From: G965214625 sp965214625 | GTDB taxonomy: Bacteria > Pseudomonadota > Gammaproteobacteria > Arenicellales > Poriferihabitantaceae | Direction: 5' to 3' | Assembly: GCA_965214625.1 (NCBI GenBank) | Contig: OZ243962.1 | Span: 2,108,001 to 2,172,000, forward strand | Length of the DNA: 64,000 bases | In this document: positions 1 through 9,593 of the stretch, in pieces | Position numbering within the stretch: position 1 is the stretch's first letter | How the letters are laid out: the number at the start of each line of letters is the position of its first letter | The notes under the pieces: model-generated | What the model was told of the DNA's origin: nothing | The model's input: only the letters and a program-made list of their open reading frames with translations | Database searches by the model: none | Position numbers and translations under genes: made by a program

Positions 1-218
1 CGGACGTGCATCCCCGCCAGGCAGCTGATGGGTTGTTTTCGGTTGGTGGCAGCCAGAGCGATTTACGGTCACGATGCCGGTTGAAAAGTACTGCGGGCTT
101 TCAATACCAATACGCTTAACCGTTTACCATTGGTACGTTTGCAGCTGTGCCATCAGGACGTGTAATCGTCTTGCCGCTCATGTCATGCCGATTCCTGTCA
201 GCACCCGCCTTGCGGTTG
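1..218. other. Left window edge, no gene recognised
   Basis: This stretch lies downstream of the minus-strand ArsS-like gene. No reading frame here resembles a known protein, and I see no tRNA or convincing terminator. A partner gene such as an arsM methyltransferase could lie beyond the window edge, but nothing in these bases shows it. Confidence 0.4.
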
Positions 219-1187
219 TCAGGCCAGGGCTCCTCCGCAGCTGCTGCCGGCGCCCGCAGTACAGCCAAAACAATGTTTGCCGACAACAACCGGCGCTCCC
301 TCCAGCCGATCAATATCGATTTCCCACAATTTTTTTTGTTGGGCGCGGAGCGCCGGCAGGTCCAGCATCTGGTTGAAATCACAGTCGTAAACATAGCCTC
401 TCCAGTCAATACTCACCAGATGCCGACACATTAACGGGTTGACGGTGGCAGGATTGAAGTTGTCCATCAACAGTTGCATGTAGCTGGCAAGTTGACCGGT
501 GTGCTTGAGATAGTGCTCGAATCGCTTGATCGGCAGATTCGTCAGTGTCAGCAAATGATTGAAATCAATGCCGAAATCCTGTTTCAGCCGGAGCTTGTAA
601 TCTTGCTGCAGATCGTGTTGCAAAGGGGGGAGATAGGGGCCGGTCGGGTTATAGACAAGGTCCAGCAGCTTGTTTGCCTCACGTCCGTAGCCCACGGCAT
701 TCAACGTCTGCAGTCCTGCGATGCTCTTGCCGAAGACACCCTTTCCCCGTTGCCTGTCGACATTTTCGGAAGTATAGCAGGGCAGGGAACAAACCAGTCG
801 TATGTTTCGCTCGGCATACCATTGTGCCAGATTTTCCATGTCGGGTTCGAATAGTACCGTCAGGTTGCATCGGGAGGTAATACGGACACCGTGTGACAGC
901 AGTGCATCACAAAACAGACGGAAATTCGGGATGAGTTCCGGTGCCCCGCCGGTCAGGTCAACGGATCCGATTCGATTGGCAGCAATCCAGCCAGTGATTT
1001 TTCGCATCGTCTCCCAAGTCATGATTTCAGTCCGTTTCGGCCCTGCTTCCACGTGGCAGTGCTCGCAGGCCTGATTGCACAGATAGCCCAGATTGATTTG
1101 TAATTCTGAAAGGGCCGTCCTTTGAATCGGCTGGCAGTGGTGAGATCTCAGGTACTGGTTGAAATCAGGATTGACCGGGATATCCAT
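219..1187 (-). CDS. arsS: ArsS-like radical SAM/Cys-rich protein (arsenosugar biosynthesis family)
   Basis: 322 residues. The N-terminal third carries the radical SAM cluster motif CNQACEHC (Cys37, Cys41, Cys44) followed by HVEAGP, the form typical of the ArsS/TIGR04167 group. The C-terminus is the Cys-rich tail CFGCTAGAGSSCGGALA, also typical. Family members are thought to add the 5'-deoxyadenosyl group of SAM to methylated arsenic during arsenosugar formation, usually beside an ArsM methyltransferase, which is not in this window. Some family members are selenoproteins; here the tail Cys is an ordinary Cys codon and the gene ends at TGA. Family assignment is firm; the substrate is inferred. 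Confidence 0.82.
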   Translation of the reverse strand: MDIPVNPDFNQYLRSHHCQPIQRTALSELQINLGYLCNQACEHCHVEAGPKRTEIMTWETMRKITGWIAANRIGSVDLTGGAPELIPNFRLFCDALLSHGVRITSRCNLTVLFEPDMENLAQWYAERNIRLVCSLPCYTSENVDRQRGKGVFGKSIAGLQTLNAVGYGREANKLLDLVYNPTGPYLPPLQHDLQQDYKLRLKQDFGIDFNHLLTLTNLPIKRFEHYLKHTGQLASYMQLLMDNFNPATVNPLMCRHLVSIDWRGYVYDCDFNQMLDLPALRAQQKKLWEIDIDRLEGAPVVVGKHCFGCTAGAGSSCGGALA

Positions 1188-1347
1188 TGAGACAATTGGG
1201 ATTGGATTAACGACGTTGTTTCTTTTCCATCATATCGAACAAGGCATGCCCTGACACCATATCATAAATCAAGGGCTGTTGATGTCAGTGGCTCTTCACC
1301 TTGGAGAGTGTGCCCCGTTAGTGTTCAATATGGCCGGATAGTTCCCT

Positions 1348-2040
1348 CTATTTTGGTTTCGAAAACAAAGGATGATCGGAGTCTTTGCTCGATGACCGGT
1401 CTGTGGGTGTATCCCAGGTGAAGGCGGTGTCGCACAGGTCGTTCAGCAGGCATTGGTCGCATTTCGGCTTTCTCGCGGTACAGGTATAGCGTCCCAGCAG
1501 AATCAGCCAATGATGGGCATTTTGCCTGAATCGCTCGGGAACCGACTGCAGCAACGCTGCTTCGACTGCAAGGACATCTTTCCCCGGTGCAATCCCGGTG
1601 CGGTTCGCCACCCTGAAAATGTGCGTATCGACGGCAATGGTCGGTTGTCCGAATGCCGTGTTGAGTATGACGTTGGCGGTTTTTCGGCCGACCCCCGGCA
1701 GCGCTTCCAACTCGTCGCGGGTTCGGGGGACTTCCCCTGCATGCCGTGCGAGTAAAATGTTGCAGGTCTTGATGATGTTTGCTGCCTTGGTGTTAAACAA
1801 TCCGATGGTCCTGATATATCGTTTGAGTCCCGTCACCCCCAGTGATTTGATGGCCTGTGGTGTATTGGCGACGGCATACAGTTTTTCCGTGGCGCGGTTG
1901 ACCGAGAGGTCGGTTGCCTGTGCGGACAGGATGACCGATATCAATAACTCGAACTCTGACCGATAGTTCAACTCGGTCGTCGGATTCGGGCTTTGCTTTT
2001 GCAGACGTTTAAATGCGGTGGTGATTCGTCTGGAGTTCAT
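1348..2040 (-). CDS. nth: Endonuclease III (DNA glycosylase/AP lyase)
   Basis: 230 residues from the ATG at 2040, a start chosen because the protein then begins MNSRRITTAF, matching the family; the frame is open further upstream, inside rnfB. It removes oxidised pyrimidines from DNA and cleaves abasic sites. Visible features are the helix-hairpin-helix LPGVGRKTANVIL with the catalytic Lys, the VDTHIFRVANR segment with the catalytic Asp, and a C-terminal 4Fe-4S loop of pattern C-x6-C-x2-C-x5-C. A further tail of about 25 residues is low in complexity. The start overlaps the end of rnfB by 32 bases, so the two are probably cotranscribed; rnf-nth adjacency is common in proteobacteria. Confidence 0.95.
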   Translation of the reverse strand: MNSRRITTAFKRLQKQSPNPTTELNYRSEFELLISVILSAQATDLSVNRATEKLYAVANTPQAIKSLGVTGLKRYIRTIGLFNTKAANIIKTCNILLARHAGEVPRTRDELEALPGVGRKTANVILNTAFGQPTIAVDTHIFRVANRTGIAPGKDVLAVEAALLQSVPERFRQNAHHWLILLGRYTCTARKPKCDQCLLNDLCDTAFTWDTPTDRSSSKDSDHPLFSKPK

Positions 2041-2662
2041 TCGGCTTTTTTCCCTGCTGTCGCTGGACGGCGGCGAGAATCTCTTGCTGCATCCGTTTTC
2101 TGGTACGTAATTGATGGCGTTGCTTGCGTACACGTTCCCGGTCTTCTGTTCGTTTGAGCTTCAGCAGGGTCGACGATCGGGCCTGATCGACCTGTTGTTG
2201 GGTATAGTCGGGCCATGTACTGCGCTTTTGGCCGAGGGGCGGGCTCGATTGAATCAAGCTGATACAGTCAGTCGGACAAACCGGCAGACAAAGCTTGCAC
2301 CCGGTGCATTCATCATGGATCACCGTATGCATCAATTTGCCAGCACCCACAATACACTCGACTGGACAGGCCTGGATACATAAGGTACAGCCGATGCAAG
2401 CTGATTCCGCAATATAGGCGACCCTTTTCGATTCCGTTATACCGTGTCGGGTGTTTAATGGCTTGAAGGGTCTATCCAGCAGGTTGGAAAGTGCCCGAAT
2501 GGTGATTTCCCCTCCCGGCGGACACTGATTGATGTCCGCCTCGTTATTGGCAACCGCTTGGGCATATTCCCGACATCGTGGATAGTCGCACTGCGTACAT
2601 TGGGTCTGAGGCAGACACTGATCAATGGCTGAGACGAGCTTTGACGATTCGACGGAGGACAC
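2009..2662 (-). CDS. rnfB: RnfB-type electron transport ferredoxin (soluble form)
   Basis: 217 residues. A 4Fe-4S domain near the N-terminus (Cys22, Cys25, Cys30, Cys47) is followed by two ferredoxin CxxCxxCxxxCP clusters (Cys89-99 and Cys119-129), as in RnfB. The N-terminal hydrophobic anchor of Escherichia coli RnfB is absent, so this is the short form found in several beta- and gammaproteobacteria. The C-terminal 50 residues are Lys/Arg/Gln-rich. No other Rnf subunit (A, C, D, G, E) is in the window. It probably passes electrons in the cytosol; whether it works with a membrane Rnf complex cannot be told here. It is transcribed ahead of nth. Confidence 0.85.
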   Translation of the reverse strand: MSSVESSKLVSAIDQCLPQTQCTQCDYPRCREYAQAVANNEADINQCPPGGEITIRALSNLLDRPFKPLNTRHGITESKRVAYIAESACIGCTLCIQACPVECIVGAGKLMHTVIHDECTGCKLCLPVCPTDCISLIQSSPPLGQKRSTWPDYTQQQVDQARSSTLLKLKRTEDRERVRKQRHQLRTRKRMQQEILAAVQRQQGKKPNELQTNHHRI

Positions 2663-2877
2663 GTTACGTAAATAAAAGGTGGTTCAAGAATATAGAAAGA
2701 ATTTAGAGATGATATTGTATAGGGTTGCTCTGTAAAACAGGTAATCGCTATTACGGATTGTTTAATCGGGGGCGTTTTGCGGGATGCGGCACGCTCTTCA
2801 TCATTGAACGCGATGCCTGCTGCTTTGACCGATTGACACCATCTTTGCTCAGGGTATGCCTATGCTATGATAAGTGA

Positions 2878-3294
2878 ATGACTGCCCTGCCCCGCCGCCG
2901 GCTACCGATCGGCATCCAGACGTTCCGCAAGATCCGCAACCAGGACTGCTACTATGTCGACAAGACCGCCCTGATCCGCCAGATGATTGATCAGGGGGAC
3001 TATTACTTCCTGTCGCGCCCACGCCGTTTCGGCAAGAGCCTGCTGCTCGATACCCTGCGCGAGCTGTTCGCGGGCAACGAAGTGCTGTTCCGGGGGTTGG
3101 CGATCCACGATCACTGGGGCTGGCATCCGGAACAGGCACATCCGGTGGTGCGGATCAGTTTCGACGGCAAATACAACGAACCGGGTGATCTTGAACGGAG
3201 CATCCTCAATCAGTTGACCATCATTGAACGCAATGCGGGCCTGGCGCCGGTTCGGGATCTGGCGGAATTTGCTGGGCATCCGGGTCGAGCGTGA
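2878..3294 (+). pseudogene. Truncated AAA-ATPase-like protein (PF09820 N-terminal fragment)
   Basis: 138 residues that match the beginning of the AAA-ATPase-like/PD-(D/E)XK nuclease family: LPIGIQTFRKIR, YYVDKTALI and the P-loop-like segment FLSRPRRFGKSLLLDTL are all present. Intact members run to about 500 residues with a C-terminal nuclease domain, so about three quarters is missing. The fragment ends in an abnormal tail (AEFAGHPGRA). The following 3299-3447 stretch stays open in another frame, reading KSYRIWIYFSEEPDR onward, but I do not recognise it. The gene is richer in G+C than its neighbours. I judge it a non-functional remnant. Confidence 0.7.
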
Positions 3295-3573
3295 CTGAAG
3301 TCGTATCGTATCTGGATCTATTTCTCGGAAGAACCCGACCGACGTGAAGCGTGGCACGCCGGTCAATTTGTACCGAAAGGTCAGGTCTCGAAGGAGATCG
3401 TCGGGGGTAGCCTGTCGCGCTTTGAATCCTCGCAAACCGTGTGTTAGCAATGCTGTGATGGGTCGTACCTTTATTCCAAACGTGCATGTGCTATAACCAT
3501 GGATCGATCAAATTGACATAACAAAGTTCAGTTCTATAATTCAGCCCTCTATTCTTTAATTCCAGGTCAACGA

Positions 3574-4839
3574 GTGTCGACATACGCCGACAAATTCCAA
3601 CAGATCGCGCCGAATACGGTCTTTGCGCTGCTGCCGGACACATTGCAAGCTTTTGTTCACGAACAAGCCTGTTTGCTTCGGTTGACCCAGCAGGAACTGC
3701 GGTTGGTTTGCGATATGGCGTTGGACCGGGTGCGCTGGAAAGAAGCCCCGTTGAGTGATCACTGGCCTCATGCTGAGGTTGCCTTCGACTCCGTACAGCG
3801 CAAGAAAAAAATTCTGTCCACGGTGATGCGGGACCATGAAGCACTTCGTGCGCAGGAAAAAAGCTATCGACAGCTGTCTCCAAAGGACAAGCCGAAAACA
3901 CAAAAGCCCCGCTTGAGAACCGAAATACGGCAACAATTGGGACTGGGTCGATGTCCGGTTGCCTCGGAAAAGACACGGTGTTGCAATCTCATGACGCTGG
4001 ACGCAGTCCAAAAATGCGGATTTGACTGCAGTTATTGCAGTATCCAGTCCTTCTATCACGGTAACGAAGTGGTCTTTGACCGTACGTTTGCCGAAAAATT
4101 GCAGGCACTGAGGCTGGATCCGGATCAGACCTATCATATTGGCACCGGACAGTCATCGGATTCTCTGATGTGGGGAAATCATCAGGGTGTGCTGCAAGCG
4201 CTGTGTGATTTCGCCGATCGACACCCCAATGTCATTGTGGAATTGAAGACCAAGTCAAAAAATATCGGCTGGCTGCTGGCGAACCCGGTCCCGAAAAATG
4301 TCATCTGCACCTGGTCGCTCAATCCCCAGACGATTATCGACCACGAAGAGCATCTGTCGGCAGGACTTGATCATCGTATCGAGTCGGCCAGACGACTGGC
4401 CGATCAGGGAAATATCGTGGGTTTCCACTTTCACCCGATCGTGTGGTACCAGGGGTGGCAGTCAGAGTATGAATCGATCTGCGACCGGTTGACCGGACAG
4501 TTTGAACCCCACGAGGTGGCGTTGGTTTCCATGGGAACACTGACCTATACCAAGTCCGTGATGAAGACGATTCGCAAACGGCCGCTGACGAGCAAGATAT
4601 TGCAGATGCCGTTACAGGAAATAGCGGGCAAATACTCCTATCCGCTGGAGATCAAGCTGGAGTTGTTCAGGCAGGTGTATGGCTGTCTGGCAAAATGGCA
4701 CGAAGCGGTGTTTTTCTATCTGTGCATGGAGGCACAGGCGCTGTGGAAGCCGGTTTTCGGATTTGATTACGCGAGCAACCAGGAGTTCGAATCCGCCATG
4801 AAAACGGCGTATTTCACCAAGATCAACCAGGTTCACTGA
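3574..4839 (+). CDS. Spore photoproduct lyase family radical SAM protein
   Basis: 421 residues from a GTG start. The radical SAM motif is CGFDCSYC (Cys148, Cys152, Cys155), followed by SIQSFYHG, the arrangement of the SplB/COG1533 family in which the cluster cleaves SAM and repairs thymine dimers of the spore type. Motifs such as YHIGTGQSSDSL, VIVELKTKSKN and WSLNPQTI match proteobacterial members. About 120 residues precede the cluster motif, more than in Bacillus SplB. This bacterium shows no sign of sporulation, so the substrate is not established; a DNA lesion is the natural guess. The gene stands alone, followed after 69 bases by the malic enzyme. Confidence 0.78.
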   Translation: MSTYADKFQQIAPNTVFALLPDTLQAFVHEQACLLRLTQQELRLVCDMALDRVRWKEAPLSDHWPHAEVAFDSVQRKKKILSTVMRDHEALRAQEKSYRQLSPKDKPKTQKPRLRTEIRQQLGLGRCPVASEKTRCCNLMTLDAVQKCGFDCSYCSIQSFYHGNEVVFDRTFAEKLQALRLDPDQTYHIGTGQSSDSLMWGNHQGVLQALCDFADRHPNVIVELKTKSKNIGWLLANPVPKNVICTWSLNPQTIIDHEEHLSAGLDHRIESARRLADQGNIVGFHFHPIVWYQGWQSEYESICDRLTGQFEPHEVALVSMGTLTYTKSVMKTIRKRPLTSKILQMPLQEIAGKYSYPLEIKLELFRQVYGCLAKWHEAVFFYLCMEAQALWKPVFGFDYASNQEFESAMKTAYFTKINQVH

Positions 4840-4908
4840 ACAAAAAAGATGTCACTGCTTGGGCACATGGAATGGTCCGTGGGCTACAGGCAGATTTAAC
4901 GGAAACTG

Positions 4909-6534
4909 ATGGCAATGACCGACGACAAGACACTGACCGGCGTGGATTTACTGCGCAGTCCGGCCCACAACAAATCGACCGCCTTTACCGAACAGGAGCG
5001 GGACCGCTATGGACTCAGGGGGTTGTTGCCGGCAGCGATTGGCAGCATGCAGACACAGATGAACCGGGTTCTGGCGAATATAAGACGGAAGGAAAGTGAC
5101 ATTGAAAAATATATCTTCCTGTCGGCGCTCCAGGACCGGAACGAACGCCTGTTTTACCGCCTGGTGATGGAGAATTTCGAGGAAATCATGCCCCTTATCT
5201 ATACCCCGACCGTGGGACAGGCCTGCCGCGAGTTCGCCAATATCTTTCGAACGGAAAAGGGGTTTTATGTGACGGCCAATGACCGTGGCCGTATTCGGGA
5301 AATACTGGATAACTGGCCTCATCGGGATATTCGCATCATTGTCGTTACCGATGGAGAACGTATTCTCGGGTTGGGTGATCTTGGGGCCAATGGCATGGGT
5401 ATCCCGATTGGCAAGCTTGGCCTTTACTGTGCGTGTGCCGGTATCACTCCTGAACAGTGTTTGCCGGTGATGTTTGATGTCGGTACGGAGAATGAGGAAC
5501 TGTTGTGCGACCCGGTTTATCTCGGTATTCATGGGAAGCGGGTCCGGGGGGCGGCCTATTTTGACTTGATGGACGAGTTTGTCCATGCTGCCTGCGATGC
5601 CTTCCCCGGGGTGTTGATCCAGTTCGAGGACTTCAGTGCCGTCAACGCCTACGCATTGCTGCACAAATACCAGCATGATCTCCTTTGTTTCAATGATGAT
5701 ATCCAGGGAACGGCTGCGGTTGTGCTGGCAGGGATTTATGCTTCAACAGCGATCTCGGGTACGCCGTTTCATGAGATGAGGTTTACCTTTCTCGGTGCCG
5801 GTTCGGCAGCAACCGGTATTGGGGCCATGATCGCCGAAGCACTGATGGCGGAAGGACTGTCACGGCAGGCGGCTTACGAGAGATTATGGTTTTTCAACAG
5901 CAAGGGGCTGGTGCGTCGTGCTCGACAGGATCTGGCCGATCATGTCAAGCCGTTTGCACACGATTTGCCCGCTCACGACTTTGTGCCGGGGATACGCACT
6001 CATCAGCCGGACATTCTGATTGGTGCCACCGGTGCACCGGCGACGTTCAGTGAGCCCGTGGTGAGACTCATGGCCGATATCAAGGAGCGTCCCGGGGTTT
6101 TCGCCCTGTCCAATCCAACCACCCGCGCAGAATGTACGGCACAGCAGGCGTATCAGTGGTCCGACGGCCGCGCCATTTTTGCCAGTGGCAGTCCATTCGA
6201 CGAAGTGGAGATCAACGGCAGTCGTTATCGTCCCGGGCAGGGGAACAATGCCTATATTTTCCCAGGTGTCGGTCTCGGGATGATTGCCTGCAAGGCAAAA
6301 ACCATTCCGGACAGTGTGTTCCTGGAAGCGGCACGGGCGCTGGCGAATTCGGTCACTGAGACTGATTTGCGTCATGGATCGATCTATCCCGGTTTGAATA
6401 AGATCAGAAAAGTGTCGCTGGACATCGCCACAGCGGTAGCAAAATTTGCCTACGATCACGGGTTGGCCGAGCAGCACCCACCCGATGACATCAGATCGAC
6501 CATTGAACAATCGATGTACGATCCGCGCTATTGA
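4909..6534 (+). CDS. maeA: NAD-dependent malic enzyme (malate dehydrogenase, oxaloacetate-decarboxylating)
   Basis: 541 residues. It decarboxylates malate to pyruvate with reduction of NAD(P). Family landmarks include IMPLIYTPTVGQAC with the catalytic Tyr, GLGDLGANGMGIPIGKL, the metal-binding FEDFSAVNA and CFNDDIQGTAAVV segments, and the dinucleotide-binding FLGAGSAATGIG. The length fits the large Escherichia coli MaeA class rather than the 750-residue MaeB fusion. NAD preference is inferred from that similarity. The start has ATG codons at 4909 and 4915 with a purine-rich stretch upstream. The next gene, argS, begins 178 bases downstream. Confidence 0.92.
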   Translation: MAMTDDKTLTGVDLLRSPAHNKSTAFTEQERDRYGLRGLLPAAIGSMQTQMNRVLANIRRKESDIEKYIFLSALQDRNERLFYRLVMENFEEIMPLIYTPTVGQACREFANIFRTEKGFYVTANDRGRIREILDNWPHRDIRIIVVTDGERILGLGDLGANGMGIPIGKLGLYCACAGITPEQCLPVMFDVGTENEELLCDPVYLGIHGKRVRGAAYFDLMDEFVHAACDAFPGVLIQFEDFSAVNAYALLHKYQHDLLCFNDDIQGTAAVVLAGIYASTAISGTPFHEMRFTFLGAGSAATGIGAMIAEALMAEGLSRQAAYERLWFFNSKGLVRRARQDLADHVKPFAHDLPAHDFVPGIRTHQPDILIGATGAPATFSEPVVRLMADIKERPGVFALSNPTTRAECTAQQAYQWSDGRAIFASGSPFDEVEINGSRYRPGQGNNAYIFPGVGLGMIACKAKTIPDSVFLEAARALANSVTETDLRHGSIYPGLNKIRKVSLDIATAVAKFAYDHGLAEQHPPDDIRSTIEQSMYDPRY

Positions 6535-6712
6535 CGGAATCGAGAGCGTCGAGTTTGCTTTCGCCTGACAGCGAAAGCCCCTCGAGGCAGGATGGGTCAC
6601 CGGACATTATCGCCTTGTCAACGTGTCTCACGTCTGTCTCTTCTACTTGGTTGGAGCAAGAGGTACAATGCTCAATACCGTCATTTCTCCCGGATTATCG
6701 TCTACTCGATTC

Positions 6713-8452
6713 ATGAAACTCAGTGTCAAGGAATTGCTTGTTTGTGCGGTAAGACAGTTGCAAGCGCAGGGTGTGCTGGATGACGGTGCCGAACAGTCCC
6801 TTCATATAGAACGGACCCGGGACCCCCGACATGGGGATTTTGCCTGTAATCTGGCGATGGTGCTTGCCACACGGATGAAGCGGAATCCCCGTGAGCTGGC
6901 GCAACAACTGGTCCAGTGCCTGCCGGCCTGTGACTGGATCGACAGAACGGAGATTGCAGGACCCGGGTTTATCAATTTTCATCTCGCCAGAAGGGCTTAT
7001 TTATCGCTGATAGCGGACATTCTGAGTCTCGGTGACCAGTACGGAAAAAGCGAGATGGGTCAAGGGCAGCGGGTGATGGTCGAATTCGTGTCGGCGAACC
7101 CGACGGGCCCGTTGCATGTCGGTCATGGTCGTGGCGCGGCTTATGGCGATGCGCTTGCCCGGATCTTGAATGCCGTCGGTTATGAGGCGCATCGTGAATA
7201 CTACATCAACGATGCCGGCAGACAGATGGATATTCTGGCGCTCAGTATCTGGCTTCGCTATCTGCAGCGACAAGACCGGCCGGTTTCGTTTCCGGAAAAT
7301 GGCTATCAGGGGGACTATATATATGAACTGGCCGAGGGGTTGTACCAACGGTATGCGGCGCAATTTTGTGTTGATGTCGATACGCTTTTCGAAGGGCTGC
7401 CTGAAGACCCGGAGTCACACATTGATGGCCTGATTGCCAGATGTAAATCATTGCTTCGGGATGGACAGTTCGACATCCTGTTCGATTACGGTCGTGAGCA
7501 GCTGGTGGAAGATATTCGTGAAGACCTCGCTGACTTCGGTGTGGTCTTTCAGCGTTGGTTTTCCGAACGCAGCCTGCTCGAAGGAGGTGATATCGATCAG
7601 GCGATCGCGGTATTGGAATCGAACGGCTATATCTATGAAAAGGAAGGCGCAAAGTGGTTCAGGGGGACTGCTTTGGGTGATGAACACGACCGGGTGGTTG
7701 TCAGGGCGAATGGCACGCACACCTACTTTGCCTCGGACATCGCCTACCACTACAACAAGGCGCAAAGGGGGTTTGACAGAATCCTTGATGTTTTCGGTGC
7801 GGATCATCACGGCTATGTGGCGAGAATCATGTCATCCTTTGAGGCCCTTGGGAATGACCGGGAGACGTTGTCGATCCTGCTGGTGCAGTTTGCTGTTCTT
7901 TACCGCGGCGGCAAAAAAATCTCCATGTCGACCCGGGGTGGTGAGTTTGTCTCCTTGCGGGAGTTGCGGGCAGAAGTGGGCAATGATGCCGCCCGGTTTT
8001 TCTACGTTCTGAGAAAGACGGATCAGCACATGGATTTTGACCTTGATCTTGCCAAGTCACAGTCGTCCGATAATCCGGTCTACTACATTCAATATGCACA
8101 TGCCCGCATTTGCAGTGTTTTCAGGCAGCTGAAGGAAAAAGGGCTGTCGACGCCACAGGAGAGTCAACCCGATTATGATTTGCTGACCGAAGCGCAGGAA
8201 ATGGATTTGCTGCAGAGGTTGTCGCAATTCCCGGAAGTGGTTGAATTGGCTGCGCGCGGTTATGAACCTCACCAGGTGGCGTATTACTTGCGTGATCTGG
8301 CCCATGTGTTTCACAGCTATTACAATGCACATCCTTTTCTTTCCAGTGCGAACGAGACGCGTCTTGCGCGCCTGGGGCTGATTGAAGCGACCCGTATTGT
8401 GATTGCCAATGGGTTGTCCCTGCTGGGTGTCAGTGCCCCTGGCAAAATGTGA
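6713..8452 (+). CDS. argS: Arginyl-tRNA synthetase
   Basis: 579 residues from the ATG at 6713. The frame is open another 90 bases upstream, but homologues begin at MKLSVKELL, so this start is preferred. It is a class I synthetase charging tRNA-Arg. The order of parts is an N-terminal Add-1 domain, the HIGH-type motif HVGHGRGAAYGDA in the catalytic core, a KMSK-like segment KKISMSTRGG, and the alpha-helical anticodon-binding DALR domain ending in GLSLLGVSAPGKM. The stop codon overlaps the open frame of the downstream SPOR gene, whose preferred start is 24 bases further on, so the two look cotranscribed as in many gammaproteobacteria. Confidence 0.97.
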   Translation: MKLSVKELLVCAVRQLQAQGVLDDGAEQSLHIERTRDPRHGDFACNLAMVLATRMKRNPRELAQQLVQCLPACDWIDRTEIAGPGFINFHLARRAYLSLIADILSLGDQYGKSEMGQGQRVMVEFVSANPTGPLHVGHGRGAAYGDALARILNAVGYEAHREYYINDAGRQMDILALSIWLRYLQRQDRPVSFPENGYQGDYIYELAEGLYQRYAAQFCVDVDTLFEGLPEDPESHIDGLIARCKSLLRDGQFDILFDYGREQLVEDIREDLADFGVVFQRWFSERSLLEGGDIDQAIAVLESNGYIYEKEGAKWFRGTALGDEHDRVVVRANGTHTYFASDIAYHYNKAQRGFDRILDVFGADHHGYVARIMSSFEALGNDRETLSILLVQFAVLYRGGKKISMSTRGGEFVSLRELRAEVGNDAARFFYVLRKTDQHMDFDLDLAKSQSSDNPVYYIQYAHARICSVFRQLKEKGLSTPQESQPDYDLLTEAQEMDLLQRLSQFPEVVELAARGYEPHQVAYYLRDLAHVFHSYYNAHPFLSSANETRLARLGLIEATRIVIANGLSLLGVSAPGKM

Positions 8453-8475
8453 CACCGGAAAGGGGCAGGTCCAAG

Positions 8476-9159
8476 ATGGCACAGGCAAAACGCAAAAAGA
8501 CGGCACGAAAACCGGTTGCGACACGCCACTCATTCAAGGGATTGGGCATGTTGGTACTGGGTATCGCCATTGGCTCGCTGGCCACCATCTTGTGGCAGGG
8601 AACCAAATCCGCCGATGGCGGTATCGGGACAGGTATTCGACAAATGATGGATGCATCCCGAAAACAGGATGAAAACCAGCAGCGACAAGCCTTGGAATCG
8701 GTCCCGGAAAAACCGCAGCTCAGGGAAACGAATTACGACTTCTATACCAAATTACCTGAAATAGAGGTTGTGGTATCGGAAGACTTCGAGCCGAATCCAC
8801 CGAGTCAACCAGCTGTCCCGGCAGGGCAAAGAGCGGACCCGGAGGAAAAGAGTGACCAGACAGAGGGCGCGGCTTCCGGCGAGAGGACAGATCGAGAACC
8901 GCCAGCGCCAGGGAGTGTTTATATGCTGCAAGCGGCATCCTACCGCAATGATAAAGCGGCAGAACGTCTAAAGGCACAACTGGCACTCGGTGGACTGGAA
9001 TCAAGAATCCAGAAAGTCACTATTCAGGGCCGGGGGGATTATTTTCGGGTTCGGTTGGGACCGTATCAGAATTACAAGGAAATGGAATCAGTCGCCCACA
9101 GACTGGCGGAAAAGGGAATCGACCCGATCCGACTGAAAGTGTCCAAACGGGACAAGTGA
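8476..9159 (+). CDS. SPOR domain-containing inner-membrane protein (FtsN-like)
   Basis: 227 residues from the ATG at 8476, preceded by AGGGGCAGG as ribosome binding site. A basic cytoplasmic start (AQAKRKKTARKP) precedes one transmembrane helix at about residues 24-40, then a Pro/Gln/Glu-rich periplasmic linker, and a C-terminal SPOR domain (YMLQAASYRNDKAAERLKAQ to the end) that binds denuded peptidoglycan at division sites. The topology and domain order are those of FtsN/DedD. The position right after argS matches the usual neighbourhood of this gene in gammaproteobacteria. Whether it is the essential FtsN itself cannot be decided from sequence alone. Confidence 0.85.
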   Translation: MAQAKRKKTARKPVATRHSFKGLGMLVLGIAIGSLATILWQGTKSADGGIGTGIRQMMDASRKQDENQQRQALESVPEKPQLRETNYDFYTKLPEIEVVVSEDFEPNPPSQPAVPAGQRADPEEKSDQTEGAASGERTDREPPAPGSVYMLQAASYRNDKAAERLKAQLALGGLESRIQKVTIQGRGDYFRVRLGPYQNYKEMESVAHRLAEKGIDPIRLKVSKRDK

Positions 9160-9593
9160 TGTCCGGGACAAATTGATCTCGGAAAAATCAGGAGTGAAAA
9201 GTCATCATTATGCCCATCAGTCAACGTGTTGATCTCGCAGGCAAATCCGGTAATTTGATCACAAGTGTAGCCATCATTGGGTTTGATGGCGGCAGACACT
9301 TCAAGCCCGGGCCGACTTGAAGAGGGGTGTTTGTTTGGAGGGTGCTTTTCAGGTATGCTGGATATTGAGCGGGTGCACCTGAAATGGTGGCTGGTGATGG
9401 ACGGAGCGCTGCTTGTCTTTCCGGGCATGTCCTTTCCTTCGTGAGTGCGGATAATTGGTGCCGATCCGGTGGTTGAACCCGGTGGACAAGTCTGCTCAGT
9501 CCACTACGCCCAGACCACGGTGAGACGGATTTGTACGATATCTGTCATTAACCTCGCTGATACCTGCGGACCCGACTCATTGGAGCAAGCGCA
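9160..9593. other. Intergenic region before hemC
   Basis: 434 bases with no convincing gene. It should carry the promoter of the hemCDXY operon. A short inverted repeat, GTGGAC with its complement GTCCAC eleven bases later, lies at 9482-9504, about 90 bases before hemC; it has no T-run. I could not place a clear -35/-10 pair. Confidence 0.4.

Noticed and set aside
195..221. Possible selenocysteine read-through of the ArsS TGA into QPQGGC
   Set aside because: The Cys-rich tail SSCGGALA is already complete before the TGA, as in Cys-type homologues, and the extension would be only six residues. I see no convincing SECIS-like hairpin.
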